Below the pieces are notes generated by a model, which saw only the letters and a list, made by a program, of their open reading frames with translations, was not told the origin of the DNA and did no database searches. Below, in pieces: positions 1-6,118 of a DNA stretch of 6,309 nt. Positions within the stretch are counted from its first letter, which is position 1, and each line of letters starts with the position of its first letter. Source of the DNA: Kiritimatiellia bacterium (GTDB taxonomy: Bacteria > Verrucomicrobiota > Kiritimatiellia > RFP12 > UBA1067); contig JAFNRY010000033.1 of the NCBI GenBank assembly GCA_017385345.1, positions 1-6,309 of the forward strand, given 5' to 3'. The position numbers and the translations under genes were made by a program.

Positions 1-2159
1 GAAGGAGCGCCTTCGCCCGATCCGCCGGCGGCGGTCGTTCCGCCGCCACCGGTAGTAGTATTGACGCCGCCCACGGAGCCGGAGGAAGCCGCCGCCGTGC
101 CGGAACTCGTAGTGCCGTCGTACGTGGCGGTCGTCGTGCCGGATTCGCTGCCGAACACGCCGCGCTTCAAACCGAGCGCGCGCGTGACGTGCTTGCCGAG
201 ATGTTTGGAAAGGTTGAGAGAATAGTCGCTGTTGAGAATCCACTCGAAACCAAGGGAGTTAAGGTCTTCCTGGCAGACTTCCACGAACCGTGCCTCGATC
301 TCGACGAGCCTCGGCTCCGCTTCGAGATCGACGAGCGCCCGTTCGAGTTCGGCGAGATTCTCCTCGGTGTTGCGGACGCGGAGCTTGCCGGTGGCCTTCA
401 TATAATAGACGCTGCTGCCTTCGGGCCAAGCGACGCCCATCTCTCCGAAGACCTTCTTCCAATCGATTTCGCCCTCTTCGCCTGAGGACGAATCATCCTG
501 CTGGCTGCCGAAGCCGCCGCCCCTCTTGTTGTTCAGGCTTCGCACGTCTTCCGACACCGAGCGGGCTTTGTCGACGAACGATGTGATGACGGGATAGCTG
601 CGAGTTATCATGTCGGCCACGGCCGCGTTCTTGTGCATCACTATGACAATCGACCCTTGAACGGTGAATTTGTACTGGACCGATTCGCAGACCAGCTTGA
701 GAGCCTCGAACAGAGAGATGTCGCTTGCGGAAATCAGAGGAATCTGGGGAACGCCCGTCGGAGCGGAGGAAGCGGCGTCTCCATCCTCCGAGAAGCCGCT
801 CGCGGCCTCCTGGGTCGCGGCCGTGGCCTGAAGGGTTTCGGGCAGTTTGAGCATGAAGTTGAAGCCGCGCTGGTCGATCGGAAGCTCCGGATTGTCGAAA
901 TCCACGGACGCCTGCTTGAAATATTCGACGGCGTCGATGATTGTCGCCGGCGGCTTGAACGAAATGGCCGGGAGGCGCATCTCCTTCATACGCTTGATCA
1001 CGGACTGCGCGAGCGTCCTGTTCGGATCGGCGGGCCCAACCTCTTTTTTGCGCGTGCTCTTCACGTCATCGACTTCGTGGGCGTTGACGGCGTAGATCGG
1101 ACGCCACGCCTCGTCCACGTCTGCAATCATGCCGTCGTGCGTCGCTTTGCGCTCGGTCGCCATCACGTTCTGACGCTTCTTCTGGATCATCGCCCTTATC
1201 TTGAGCGCCGCCTCGTTGTACGGATCGTCCTTGAGCACGAGTTCGCATTCGTTGAGCGCCTCCTGGATGTTGCCGACGCCGAAGAACTGCGAAGAGCGTT
1301 TCAACCTCTGGATGTTCTTGTCGCGGGATGTCTTGTAGTCGCTCGTGTTGCGGACCTGCGAGATTTCGGAAACATCCTTCCTGCCGGCGTCCTTGTCGGG
1401 ATTCTTCTTCCATTCGTCGATCTTCTGCTTCGCCTGGGGGTGGCGGTACGCAAGCGCCTTCTCCATCACGAGAATGGCGCGCTCACGGCGGCCGATGGAG
1501 TCCTCCTGAAGGGCGTATTTGTAGAGATTTTCAGGAATGCCCTTTTCACACTCTTTGCGCGCATCGGCAAAATTGGCCGGGGCGCCGAGCTGCTTGATAA
1601 ACTTGAGAGAGAGGGCGTAATGACGCGCGGCATCGTAGCATTCCCCGCCGGCGGAGCACTCGCGGGCGGCGGCAAGTTCGCGCTCGACCTGGCTGGAAAG
1701 CGCCTTCACGCGAAGAAGCTCGGTATTGCGAAGCGACTCAACAAGCTGCGCATCTTCGTCGGAAAGACCGGCAAGCGACTGCGCCGCCGCGGGCTTGGCG
1801 GCCGGCGTCGCCGCTGGCGCGGGTTCCGGCGCGGGCTTGGCGGCCGGAGCCGGTTCCGGCGCCTCGACGGCCGCAGATTCCGGAGCGGCCGCGGGCTTGG
1901 CTTCCGGGGCGGGAGACTCCGCGACTTTCGCTGGAGCCTTCTCCTCCGGCTGCGCCGGCGCGGGCTGCGTCTTCTCTTCGGCCTTGACCGGCGTTTCCGG
2001 CGCAAGCTCTTCAAGCAGATTTATGATCTCGTCTTCGCCTGCGGTTTGCGCCAGCGCCGGCAGCGCCGTTTGAGCGTTGGCGACGACTGCCGCCGCGAAG
2101 CAGACTGCTGCCGCTCCCATGGCGGCGACTTTCCTCGAATATGTCATAGTCGGATTCAT
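1..2159 (-). CDS. outer-membrane secretin (PilQ/GspD superfamily, Amuc_1098-like), N-terminal 719 residues, cut by window edge
   Basis: An open frame runs from 2159 off the left edge. Residues 1-29 form a Sec signal peptide (SRK, hydrophobic Ala/Val core, predicted cut ANA|QT), with no convincing lipobox. A Pro/Ala/Glu/Lys linker (54-127) is followed by a helical region (130-235, with ARHYALSL and RERAILVMEKALAYRHP) and a TPR-like hairpin (290-320, FGVGNIQEALNECELVLKDD). Next come secretin N-domains: LPAISFKPPATIIDAVEYFK (396-415), ISLFEALKLVCESVQYKFTV (481-500, STN/N0-like) and a second unit ending NTEENLAELERALVDLE (598-614). The secretin signature strand VEIEARFVEVCQEDLNSLGF (619-638) then opens the channel domain, and a Gly/Ser/Thr loop (671-719) runs to the edge. 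The pore-forming beta-barrel and C-terminus lie outside the window. Role: multimeric outer-membrane pore for pilus or pseudopilus. The gene has its own promoter. The start could instead be the ATG at 2147, better spaced from the AAGGAG at 2166-2161. Confidence 0.92.
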   Translation of the reverse strand, partial: MNPTMTYSRKVAAMGAAAVCFAAAVVANAQTALPALAQTAGEDEIINLLEELAPETPVKAEEKTQPAPAQPEEKAPAKVAESPAPEAKPAAAPESAAVEAPEPAPAAKPAPEPAPAATPAAKPAAAQSLAGLSDEDAQLVESLRNTELLRVKALSSQVERELAAARECSAGGECYDAARHYALSLKFIKQLGAPANFADARKECEKGIPENLYKYALQEDSIGRRERAILVMEKALAYRHPQAKQKIDEWKKNPDKDAGRKDVSEISQVRNTSDYKTSRDKNIQRLKRSSQFFGVGNIQEALNECELVLKDDPYNEAALKIRAMIQKKRQNVMATERKATHDGMIADVDEAWRPIYAVNAHEVDDVKSTRKKEVGPADPNRTLAQSVIKRMKEMRLPAISFKPPATIIDAVEYFKQASVDFDNPELPIDQRGFNFMLKLPETLQATAATQEAASGFSEDGDAASSAPTGVPQIPLISASDISLFEALKLVCESVQYKFTVQGSIVIVMHKNAAVADMITRSYPVITSFVDKARSVSEDVRSLNNKRGGGFGSQQDDSSSGEEGEIDWKKVFGEMGVAWPEGSSVYYMKATGKLRVRNTEENLAELERALVDLEAEPRLVEIEARFVEVCQEDLNSLGFEWILNSDYSLNLSKHLGKHVTRALGLKRGVFGSESGTTTATYDGTTSSGTAAASSGSVGGVNTTTGGGGTTAAGGSGEGAP
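1757..2000 (-). repeat. low-complexity Pro/Ala/Glu linker with short direct DNA repeats inside the secretin gene
   Basis: The region encodes the Pro/Ala-rich tether between the signal peptide and the first folded part of the secretin. At DNA level the 17-mer GCGGGCTTGGCGGCCGG (plus strand) occurs exactly at 1789-1805 and 1831-1847. Its first 10 bases recur at 1891-1900, matching the protein repeats AAKPA, AAKPAPEP and EAKPAAA. Such repeats can change in number by slippage or recombination, so linker length may vary between strains (inference). Confidence 0.6.
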
Positions 2160-2160
2160 G

Positions 2161-2166
2161 CTCCTT
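2161..2166 (-). promoter_or_regulatory. ribosome binding site of the secretin gene (decides between two starts)
   Basis: AAGGAG sits only 1 nt before the ATG at 2159 and 13 nt before the in-frame ATG at 2147. Neither spacing is ideal (5-9 nt is usual). The 1-nt spacing is nearly unusable for a standard Shine-Dalgarno contact, which favours 2147. That start keeps the whole signal peptide and begins MTYSRKVAAM. Confidence 0.55.
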
Positions 2167-2181
2167 GCGTACTACTGGCGT

Positions 2182-2210
2182 ATTATAGCCTTTTAACCTG
2201 CATTGTTCAA
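2182..2210 (-). promoter_or_regulatory. sigma-70 promoter in front of the secretin gene
   Basis: On the minus strand the 54-nt gap holds TTGAAC (2210-2205) and a perfect TATAAT (2187-2182) with exactly 17 nt between them. The -35 box matches TTGACA at four of six positions. Transcription would start near 2176-2175, leaving a leader of only about 16 nt to the first ATG, or 28 nt to the second, that contains the AAGGAG site. It stands out because the gap is AT-rich in an otherwise very GC-rich window. No operator repeat is obvious around it. Confidence 0.7.
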
Positions 2211-2213
2211 CTT

Positions 2214-3308
2214 TTATTCGCCGCTTTTCACCACGCGCTTCCTGCCCGTGGCAGCATTCTCAAGAACGACCGACGCGCCCTGCGCCGTCTTCTCGATCTT
2301 GCGTACCGCGTACTTCGATCCGTTCAGCGAAATGACAGCGCCTTCCGCGACTTCGTACGTCTTGCCGCCGAGTCTGTCGTAGAGGATTTTCGCTTTGACA
2401 TCGACAGGCGTCTGCTTGCAGCCGAGCGCCAGAACGATTTCGCGGCCGTCGCTCTTGCGGACGATCTTCGCTTCCGACGCATCGACTTTTTTCTCCATGC
2501 CGCCGCCCATCTTCTCCACGCGGAACTTCTGCTCGAACGACTTCGCGGCGTAGCCAGTGTCGCCGATGTCCTCGCCCGCCAGCACGGAATACCTGCCGCG
2601 GTATTTGGGATCGGTGTTGGTGCGGGACGGGTCAGTGAACTTCATCTGCATCCCGCGGGGCGTCTTCATCGAACCGGTGAATACTATGGTGATGTACGTC
2701 TGTTTCAACTCCGGATCGACTTTGAACTGGTCAAGATAGTCGGGATGCGACGCGGAATCCGACGGATCGGTTCCTGCGACGAACTCCTCCAGGTTGGTGA
2801 AGCCGTCGCCGTCCTTGTCCGCTTCCGCGTCGGAAGCATCCGCCGGATTGAGGCCGTATTTCTTCTCCCACTCGTCCTTGATGCCGTCGCCGTCGGAATC
2901 GACCTCGAACTCCGGCGGCTTGTCGGCGGCCTTCTGTCTTGCGCCGCAGACGGGGCACTTGTCCACCGGGAAGGGGATTGGGCGGCCGCATGTCTTGCGC
3001 GTGTCGTCGGGATCCCCCTGCGAGCAGAAGACCCGGAGCTCCGAGGCGAGGAAGCTGCCCTTGGCGTCCGGCACGGCGGCGATTCTCGGCGGCTTTGCGA
3101 CGTTCGCCGAGACTGCTTCGAAGATTTTCATGGAAACGGGCGCGGCCGGAGCGGCGGCCTTGGCCGCGCGCGCGCCGGAGCCTTCCTCCGGGTCGCCTGC
3201 GAGGACGAACTTCCAGACCGCGACAAGCGCGAGCATGGCGATACCGGCCGCGCAGACTATCCAGTCCCAGTGCGCTCCAAACGCATTTTTGCCGTTGCGA
3301 GAAATCAT
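2214..3308 (-). CDS. membrane-anchored protein in the PilP slot with Cys4 module and Ca-binding repeats (Amuc_1099-like)
   Basis: A 364-residue protein with no simple family name. Order of parts: membrane helix (about 16-37); Ala/Lys/Pro-rich linker (43-57); four cysteines (C95, C107, C118, C121) around TCGRPIPF and KCPVCGARQ, like a rubredoxin/zinc-ribbon knuckle; two Asp-rich loops, DSDGDGIKDEWEKKYGLNP (137-155) and DKDGDGFTNLEEFVAGTDP (164-182), of the thrombospondin-type-3 / EF-hand-like Ca-binding kind common in PVC secreted proteins; then a beta-rich region (200-362). That region seems to hold two related small beta units, about 235-295 and 302-361. The last (YEVAEGAVISLNGSKYAVRKI) recalls the small beta domains of PilP/GspC that touch the secretin. 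The position between PilO-like and secretin genes fits a PilP/GspC role, which is inference. Start at 3308 rests on a very strong ribosome site (AAGGAGGTG) and a 4-nt ATGA overlap. The same frame is open back to 3389, but that would need an 85-nt overlap and would add an Arg-rich leader. Confidence 0.85.
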   Translation of the reverse strand: MISRNGKNAFGAHWDWIVCAAGIAMLALVAVWKFVLAGDPEEGSGARAAKAAAPAAPVSMKIFEAVSANVAKPPRIAAVPDAKGSFLASELRVFCSQGDPDDTRKTCGRPIPFPVDKCPVCGARQKAADKPPEFEVDSDGDGIKDEWEKKYGLNPADASDAEADKDGDGFTNLEEFVAGTDPSDSASHPDYLDQFKVDPELKQTYITIVFTGSMKTPRGMQMKFTDPSRTNTDPKYRGRYSVLAGEDIGDTGYAAKSFEQKFRVEKMGGGMEKKVDASEAKIVRKSDGREIVLALGCKQTPVDVKAKILYDRLGGKTYEVAEGAVISLNGSKYAVRKIEKTAQGASVVLENAATGRKRVVKSGE

Positions 3309-4294
3309 TTCTCCACCTCCTTCTGCGCCTTCTGCGCCGGCGCGAACTCGTAGGTCGCCAGCGTCATGGCGACGGTGAACGGCGCGCAAGACGCCGGATC
3401 GGTGACGAGGCCTTTCTTGTCCGGCGAATCCTCTTCGTTCTCGCCGTCCCCGCCTTCCGCCGCGCTATCGCGGCGCGACGCCCTGCGGCGACGCCCGGAA
3501 CGCTGGTTCTTGTCTTTCTCCTTGGTGGCGCCGAGAACGGCCGCGAGAGGATCGCCTTCCTGCTCGAAGGACATGGTCTCGACTTCGCAAAGCCTGCCGT
3601 CGGTCGATAGCGCGTTGAGAATCTGCACGAGCGCGGCCGGGCGCGCCTTGAACTTAAACGCGTACCTTTCAACCGTCACGGGATAGGGATCGTCCTTGGC
3701 TTCCTGTCGACCCGGTCTGCGCCTTCCGGACGCAGGCGCCGGCTCGGCCGTCTCGCGTTTCGGTGCAGATCCGGCGGCGATTATCTCCCGTGCGCCGCAG
3801 CCGGCCGCCGTCTTGAGGAAGCGCATTATATCGTACCACTGCCTCTGCAGCCGCGGCAGCTCGTCCTTGGCCGGAATTTTGCCGCCCTTGACAAAGCCGT
3901 CGAAGCCGAAGCCGAAATCGTCCTTGACTATCTTGCCAGTGCCTTCGGCGTCTCCCGGGAGATTGCCGAACTCTCTGGCCTGCTCGACCATCTGCGACTT
4001 GAAGGCCACGGGATCCTGCGCGGCGTCGAAGACGCGCCTGCCCTGTTCGGCCGCCGCCTCGTACGTCTTACCGGCCCAATCGGCAAGGGTCTTCCTGTTG
4101 GCGTTCTCCGCGGCCGTGACTTCGGCCGAGGCGTCGGCGTTCCTGTCGCGACGCGAAATCTGCGATTCGAGTGTGTACTCTATTTCTTCGCGCTCGCCGC
4201 TTTCGAGCCAAATCATGACTCCGAACGCGATCGTAGCAGCCGCCGCGACCCCGCCGATCGCGCACATAGCGATCCTGTTGCTGTTCATTTCCAT
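3305..4294 (-). CDS. PilO-like periplasmic pilus assembly protein, Amuc_1100-type
   Basis: A 329-residue bitopic protein. A short cytoplasmic start is followed by one membrane helix (about 8-30, Ala/Gly/Ile-rich, ending IWLESGE), a charged helical stretch likely to form a coiled coil (33-95), a helix-strand unit (145-175, LQRQWYDIMRFLKTAAG then REIIAAG) and a second strand-helix-strand unit (204-245, with YAFKFKARPAALVQILNAL). The last strand is PFTVAMTLATYEF (305-317). This order (membrane helix, coiled coil, two alpha/beta subdomains) is that of PilO and of Akkermansia Amuc_1100, which occupies the same slot after a PilM-like gene. Similarity is by architecture and order, not by an alignment I could run. 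Two low-complexity insertions interrupt the core: a basic one (178-200) and a polyampholyte one (256-297) carrying RSGRRRRASRR followed by EGGDGENEEDSPDKK. Start at 4294 is preferred (AAGGAG 5 nt upstream); 4288 is the alternative. Likely partner of the PilN part of the preceding gene and of the following gene, to which it is coupled by an ATGA overlap. Confidence 0.85.
   Translation of the reverse strand: MEMNSNRIAMCAIGGVAAAATIAFGVMIWLESGEREEIEYTLESQISRRDRNADASAEVTAAENANRKTLADWAGKTYEAAAEQGRRVFDAAQDPVAFKSQMVEQAREFGNLPGDAEGTGKIVKDDFGFGFDGFVKGGKIPAKDELPRLQRQWYDIMRFLKTAAGCGAREIIAAGSAPKRETAEPAPASGRRRPGRQEAKDDPYPVTVERYAFKFKARPAALVQILNALSTDGRLCEVETMSFEQEGDPLAAVLGATKEKDKNQRSGRRRRASRRDSAAEGGDGENEEDSPDKKGLVTDPASCAPFTVAMTLATYEFAPAQKAQKEVEK
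3315..3323 (-). promoter_or_regulatory. strong ribosome binding site inside the 3' end of the PilO-like gene
   Basis: The minus strand reads AAGGAGGTGGAGAAATGA. This is a nearly full anti-16S match with 7 nt between GGAGG and the ATG at 3308. It lies within the last codons of the preceding gene, whose TGA shares bases with this ATG, so translation of the two genes is probably coupled. It is the main evidence for placing the start at 3308 rather than 3389. Confidence 0.8.
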
Positions 4295-6105
4295 AAGATC
4301 TCCTTGAACTGCATCTCGACTGTGAACTCTTCAAGGCATCCGTCCTTGCCGAGCTGCCTGCCTTCCACGATTTTCACCGAACCCGGCTCAAATTCGTCCG
4401 AAGCCACAAGTCTAGCGACCACGACCATGCCGGCCGTGAGACCGCGCACGGCACCGCCGGCCGCGAGGGGCTTGGCTGCCTCGACAACGTTCGTCTCGGC
4501 CGGCTTGGTGGCGGCCGGCTTCTTCGTTGCAGATGTCGGAGCGTTCGTCGGGGCGGCGGCGTTCGCCGCCTCCGCCGTCTTCGCCGCGGCGGAAGCCCTC
4601 GATGAAATCTCGCGTTCCACCATCTGCTTTGTCCTGTCCTTCCAGCCGCGCACGGTCACGCGGACGGTCCGGACGCCGCCTTCTTCGCTTTCGCTCCAGC
4701 GTGAAATCCAGAGATCCGGCTCGATCGCCGAACGAACGGTGCGCACACGCGCAGCCGCCCCGCCCTTTAGAGACAATCTGGTGGCGAGATTCGTAGCGGC
4801 CGTGTAGGCCTCCGCCGCGCCAGCCGCGGCGCTTTCCGCCCCTTTCTTCACGGATTCAAGCCTGTCGGCCTCGGCGCGGACCGTCTCAACGCTCTCTTCG
4901 AGCGCCTCAGTCTCGCCGGCGGACATTACGAACCAGCAAGCGACGGCGGCAACCATAGCTGCGGCGCCGGCGGCCACAAAAGGCACCCTCGCGGCCTCGG
5001 CTTTCGCTTCGATCAACGACGGCGGCATCAGATCGATTGGTATCGCCGCCATTCCGGCGGCGTGCAACGCGACACCCGCTGTGGGCGCGAGCACTGCCGT
5101 GTCCGTCTCGAGCGTCTGCGCGTCGAGATTGCGTCCGGCAGATATGGTTTCGAAAGGATTGAGCCAGGCGGTCTCGATCTGGAGCGTTTCGGCGAAAAAC
5201 GCATCGACTCCGGGGATGAGGGAGGTTCCGCCGGAAAGATAAAGCTTCGCCGGCGCGCCGCCGCCCTGCTGGCTCCGGTAGAAGTTGATGGAGCGTGAAA
5301 TCTCCGCGTGCAGGCGCGTCATAACCGCGCGGCACGTCTTCGCTATCCTGTCGCGCGTCTCGTCTTCATCCTCCACCGTGCCGGCCGACGCGATGTAGGC
5401 GCTCTCGCGCTTCACCTTTTCGGCCTCGTCGAGAGTGCAGCCGAGCAACTGCGCTATCTCCTTCGTCACGGTGTTGCCCGCGACCGGTATCGAGCGGTTG
5501 TAAAGCTTCTCTCCCTCGACGATCGCAAGGGTTGTGGTCTTGGCGCCGATATCGAGGATCACCGCGCACTCGCCTTCCGCCCCCGCCGCCGCCTGGTTCG
5601 CCTTGAGCACGTTCGCGAGGGCGATCGGAGCGACATCCACGATTTCCGGCGAGAACCCGGCGGATTTGACCGCGCCCGCCAGCGCCTCCATCTGGTCGAT
5701 TTTGGCGGCGACGATCGCCACCGCCTTGTCGCCGGAAAGCGTTTCGCCGAGAATGGCGCTGTCACAGACCATCTCGTCAACCGGGAAGGGAATGTTCTGC
5801 TCTATCTCGTAGCGGACAAGTTGTTCGAACTTGTCGTCGCCGCCGGCCGCGGCGATCGCCGCATAGCGCGGGAACACCATCTGTCCGGGAACCGACATGG
5901 CGACCCTGCCGGGCTTGATTCCCTTTTCGCGGACGATTTCCATGAGCGCCGGCGAAAGCACGGTCTCGATGTCGCCGGCGTCAAGCGGCGCCGCGAGCGC
6001 GGCGCTGCCGTAGTTCACCAGCGAAAGGCCCTTTCCCGTACGCTCGTATTCGGCGAGCGTGACGGACGAGGCGCCTATGTTGAGTGCAAGTATCTTCTTT
6101 CCCAT
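4285..6105 (-). CDS. pilM: PilM-PilN fusion: actin-like pilus assembly ATPase joined to a membrane PilN-like domain
   Basis: A 606-residue protein of the type IV pilus inner-membrane alignment complex. Residues 1-340 are PilM, an FtsA/actin-like nucleotide-binding fold: phosphate-1 loop LNIGASSVTLAEY (8-20), QLVRYEIEQNIPFPVDE (95-111), phosphate-2 loop ILDIGAKTTTLAIV (183-196) and adenosine motif LYLSGGTSLIPGV (288-300). PilM normally stops at about 350 residues. Here the chain continues through IPIDLMPPSL (355-364), which resembles the conserved N-terminal PilN peptide that docks on PilM, into a membrane helix (about 373-395), a heptad-like helix (398-430) and a PilN ferredoxin-like half (463-505). 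An Ala/Thr/Pro linker (about 505-545) follows, then closing strands (570-604). The first part should be cytoplasmic and the part after the helix periplasmic. The ATG at 6105 is chosen because MGKKILALNIG starts exactly at the fold; its ribosome site is weak (AAAGG 10 nt upstream). The 3' end overlaps the next gene by 10 nt. Family sure; fusion reading strong. Confidence 0.93.
   Translation of the reverse strand: MGKKILALNIGASSVTLAEYERTGKGLSLVNYGSAALAAPLDAGDIETVLSPALMEIVREKGIKPGRVAMSVPGQMVFPRYAAIAAAGGDDKFEQLVRYEIEQNIPFPVDEMVCDSAILGETLSGDKAVAIVAAKIDQMEALAGAVKSAGFSPEIVDVAPIALANVLKANQAAAGAEGECAVILDIGAKTTTLAIVEGEKLYNRSIPVAGNTVTKEIAQLLGCTLDEAEKVKRESAYIASAGTVEDEDETRDRIAKTCRAVMTRLHAEISRSINFYRSQQGGGAPAKLYLSGGTSLIPGVDAFFAETLQIETAWLNPFETISAGRNLDAQTLETDTAVLAPTAGVALHAAGMAAIPIDLMPPSLIEAKAEAARVPFVAAGAAAMVAAVACWFVMSAGETEALEESVETVRAEADRLESVKKGAESAAAGAAEAYTAATNLATRLSLKGGAAARVRTVRSAIEPDLWISRWSESEEGGVRTVRVTVRGWKDRTKQMVEREISSRASAAAKTAEAANAAAPTNAPTSATKKPAATKPAETNVVEAAKPLAAGGAVRGLTAGMVVVARLVASDEFEPGSVKIVEGRQLGKDGCLEEFTVEMQFKEILWK
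4300..4305 (-). promoter_or_regulatory. ribosome binding site of the PilO-like gene inside pilM
   Basis: AAGGAG precedes the ATG at 4294 by 5 nt and the ATG at 4288 by 11 nt, so 4294 is preferred. The site doubles as the codons for Lys-Glu in the pilM C-terminus, and the pilM stop (TGA, 4287-4285) lies just after both candidate starts. Confidence 0.7.
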
Positions 6106-6118
6106 GTCCCTGTCGCCT

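Larger units (their letters stand above)
2160..2213 (-). other. intergenic region between the PilP-slot gene and the secretin gene
   Basis: This 54-nt AT-rich spacer is the only real non-coding gap in the window. It holds the promoter and ribosome binding site described separately. I see no hairpin followed by a T-run that would end upstream transcription, so read-through from the upstream genes is likely, with the internal promoter adding extra secretin transcript. Confidence 0.6.

Noticed and set aside
1706..2014. 102-codon Arg/Pro-rich minus-strand frame
   Set aside because: It is an out-of-frame reading of the Pro/Ala linker of the secretin; the composition reflects the GC-rich repeats.
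2090..2147. Possible lipoprotein signal (Cys at residue 20) in the secretin
   Set aside because: The residues before the Cys (AAAV) do not make a good lipobox, while ANA|QT gives a normal signal peptidase I site further on.
2160..2213. Terminator between the PilP-slot gene and the secretin
   Set aside because: No stable hairpin followed by a T-run is visible on the minus strand; the AT-rich bases are accounted for by the promoter.
633..3353. 906-codon open frame on the plus strand
   Set aside because: It lies antisense, exactly in codon register, to the secretin and the PilP-slot gene. In that register a stop needs a sense TTA, CTA or TCA codon, which are rare in such GC-rich genes. The translation is Arg-rich with no domain-like pattern, and it runs across the promoter gap.
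3309..3389. Upstream start at 3389 for the PilP-slot gene
   Set aside because: It would add an Arg/Gly-rich 27-residue leader before the membrane helix and overlap the preceding gene by 85 nt. The start at 3308 has a near-perfect ribosome site and an ATGA overlap.
3696..4307. 203-codon plus-strand frame opposite the PilO-like gene
   Set aside because: The Ser/Pro/Ala-rich translation has no motif. The opposite strand has a coherent membrane protein with ribosome site and coupled overlaps.
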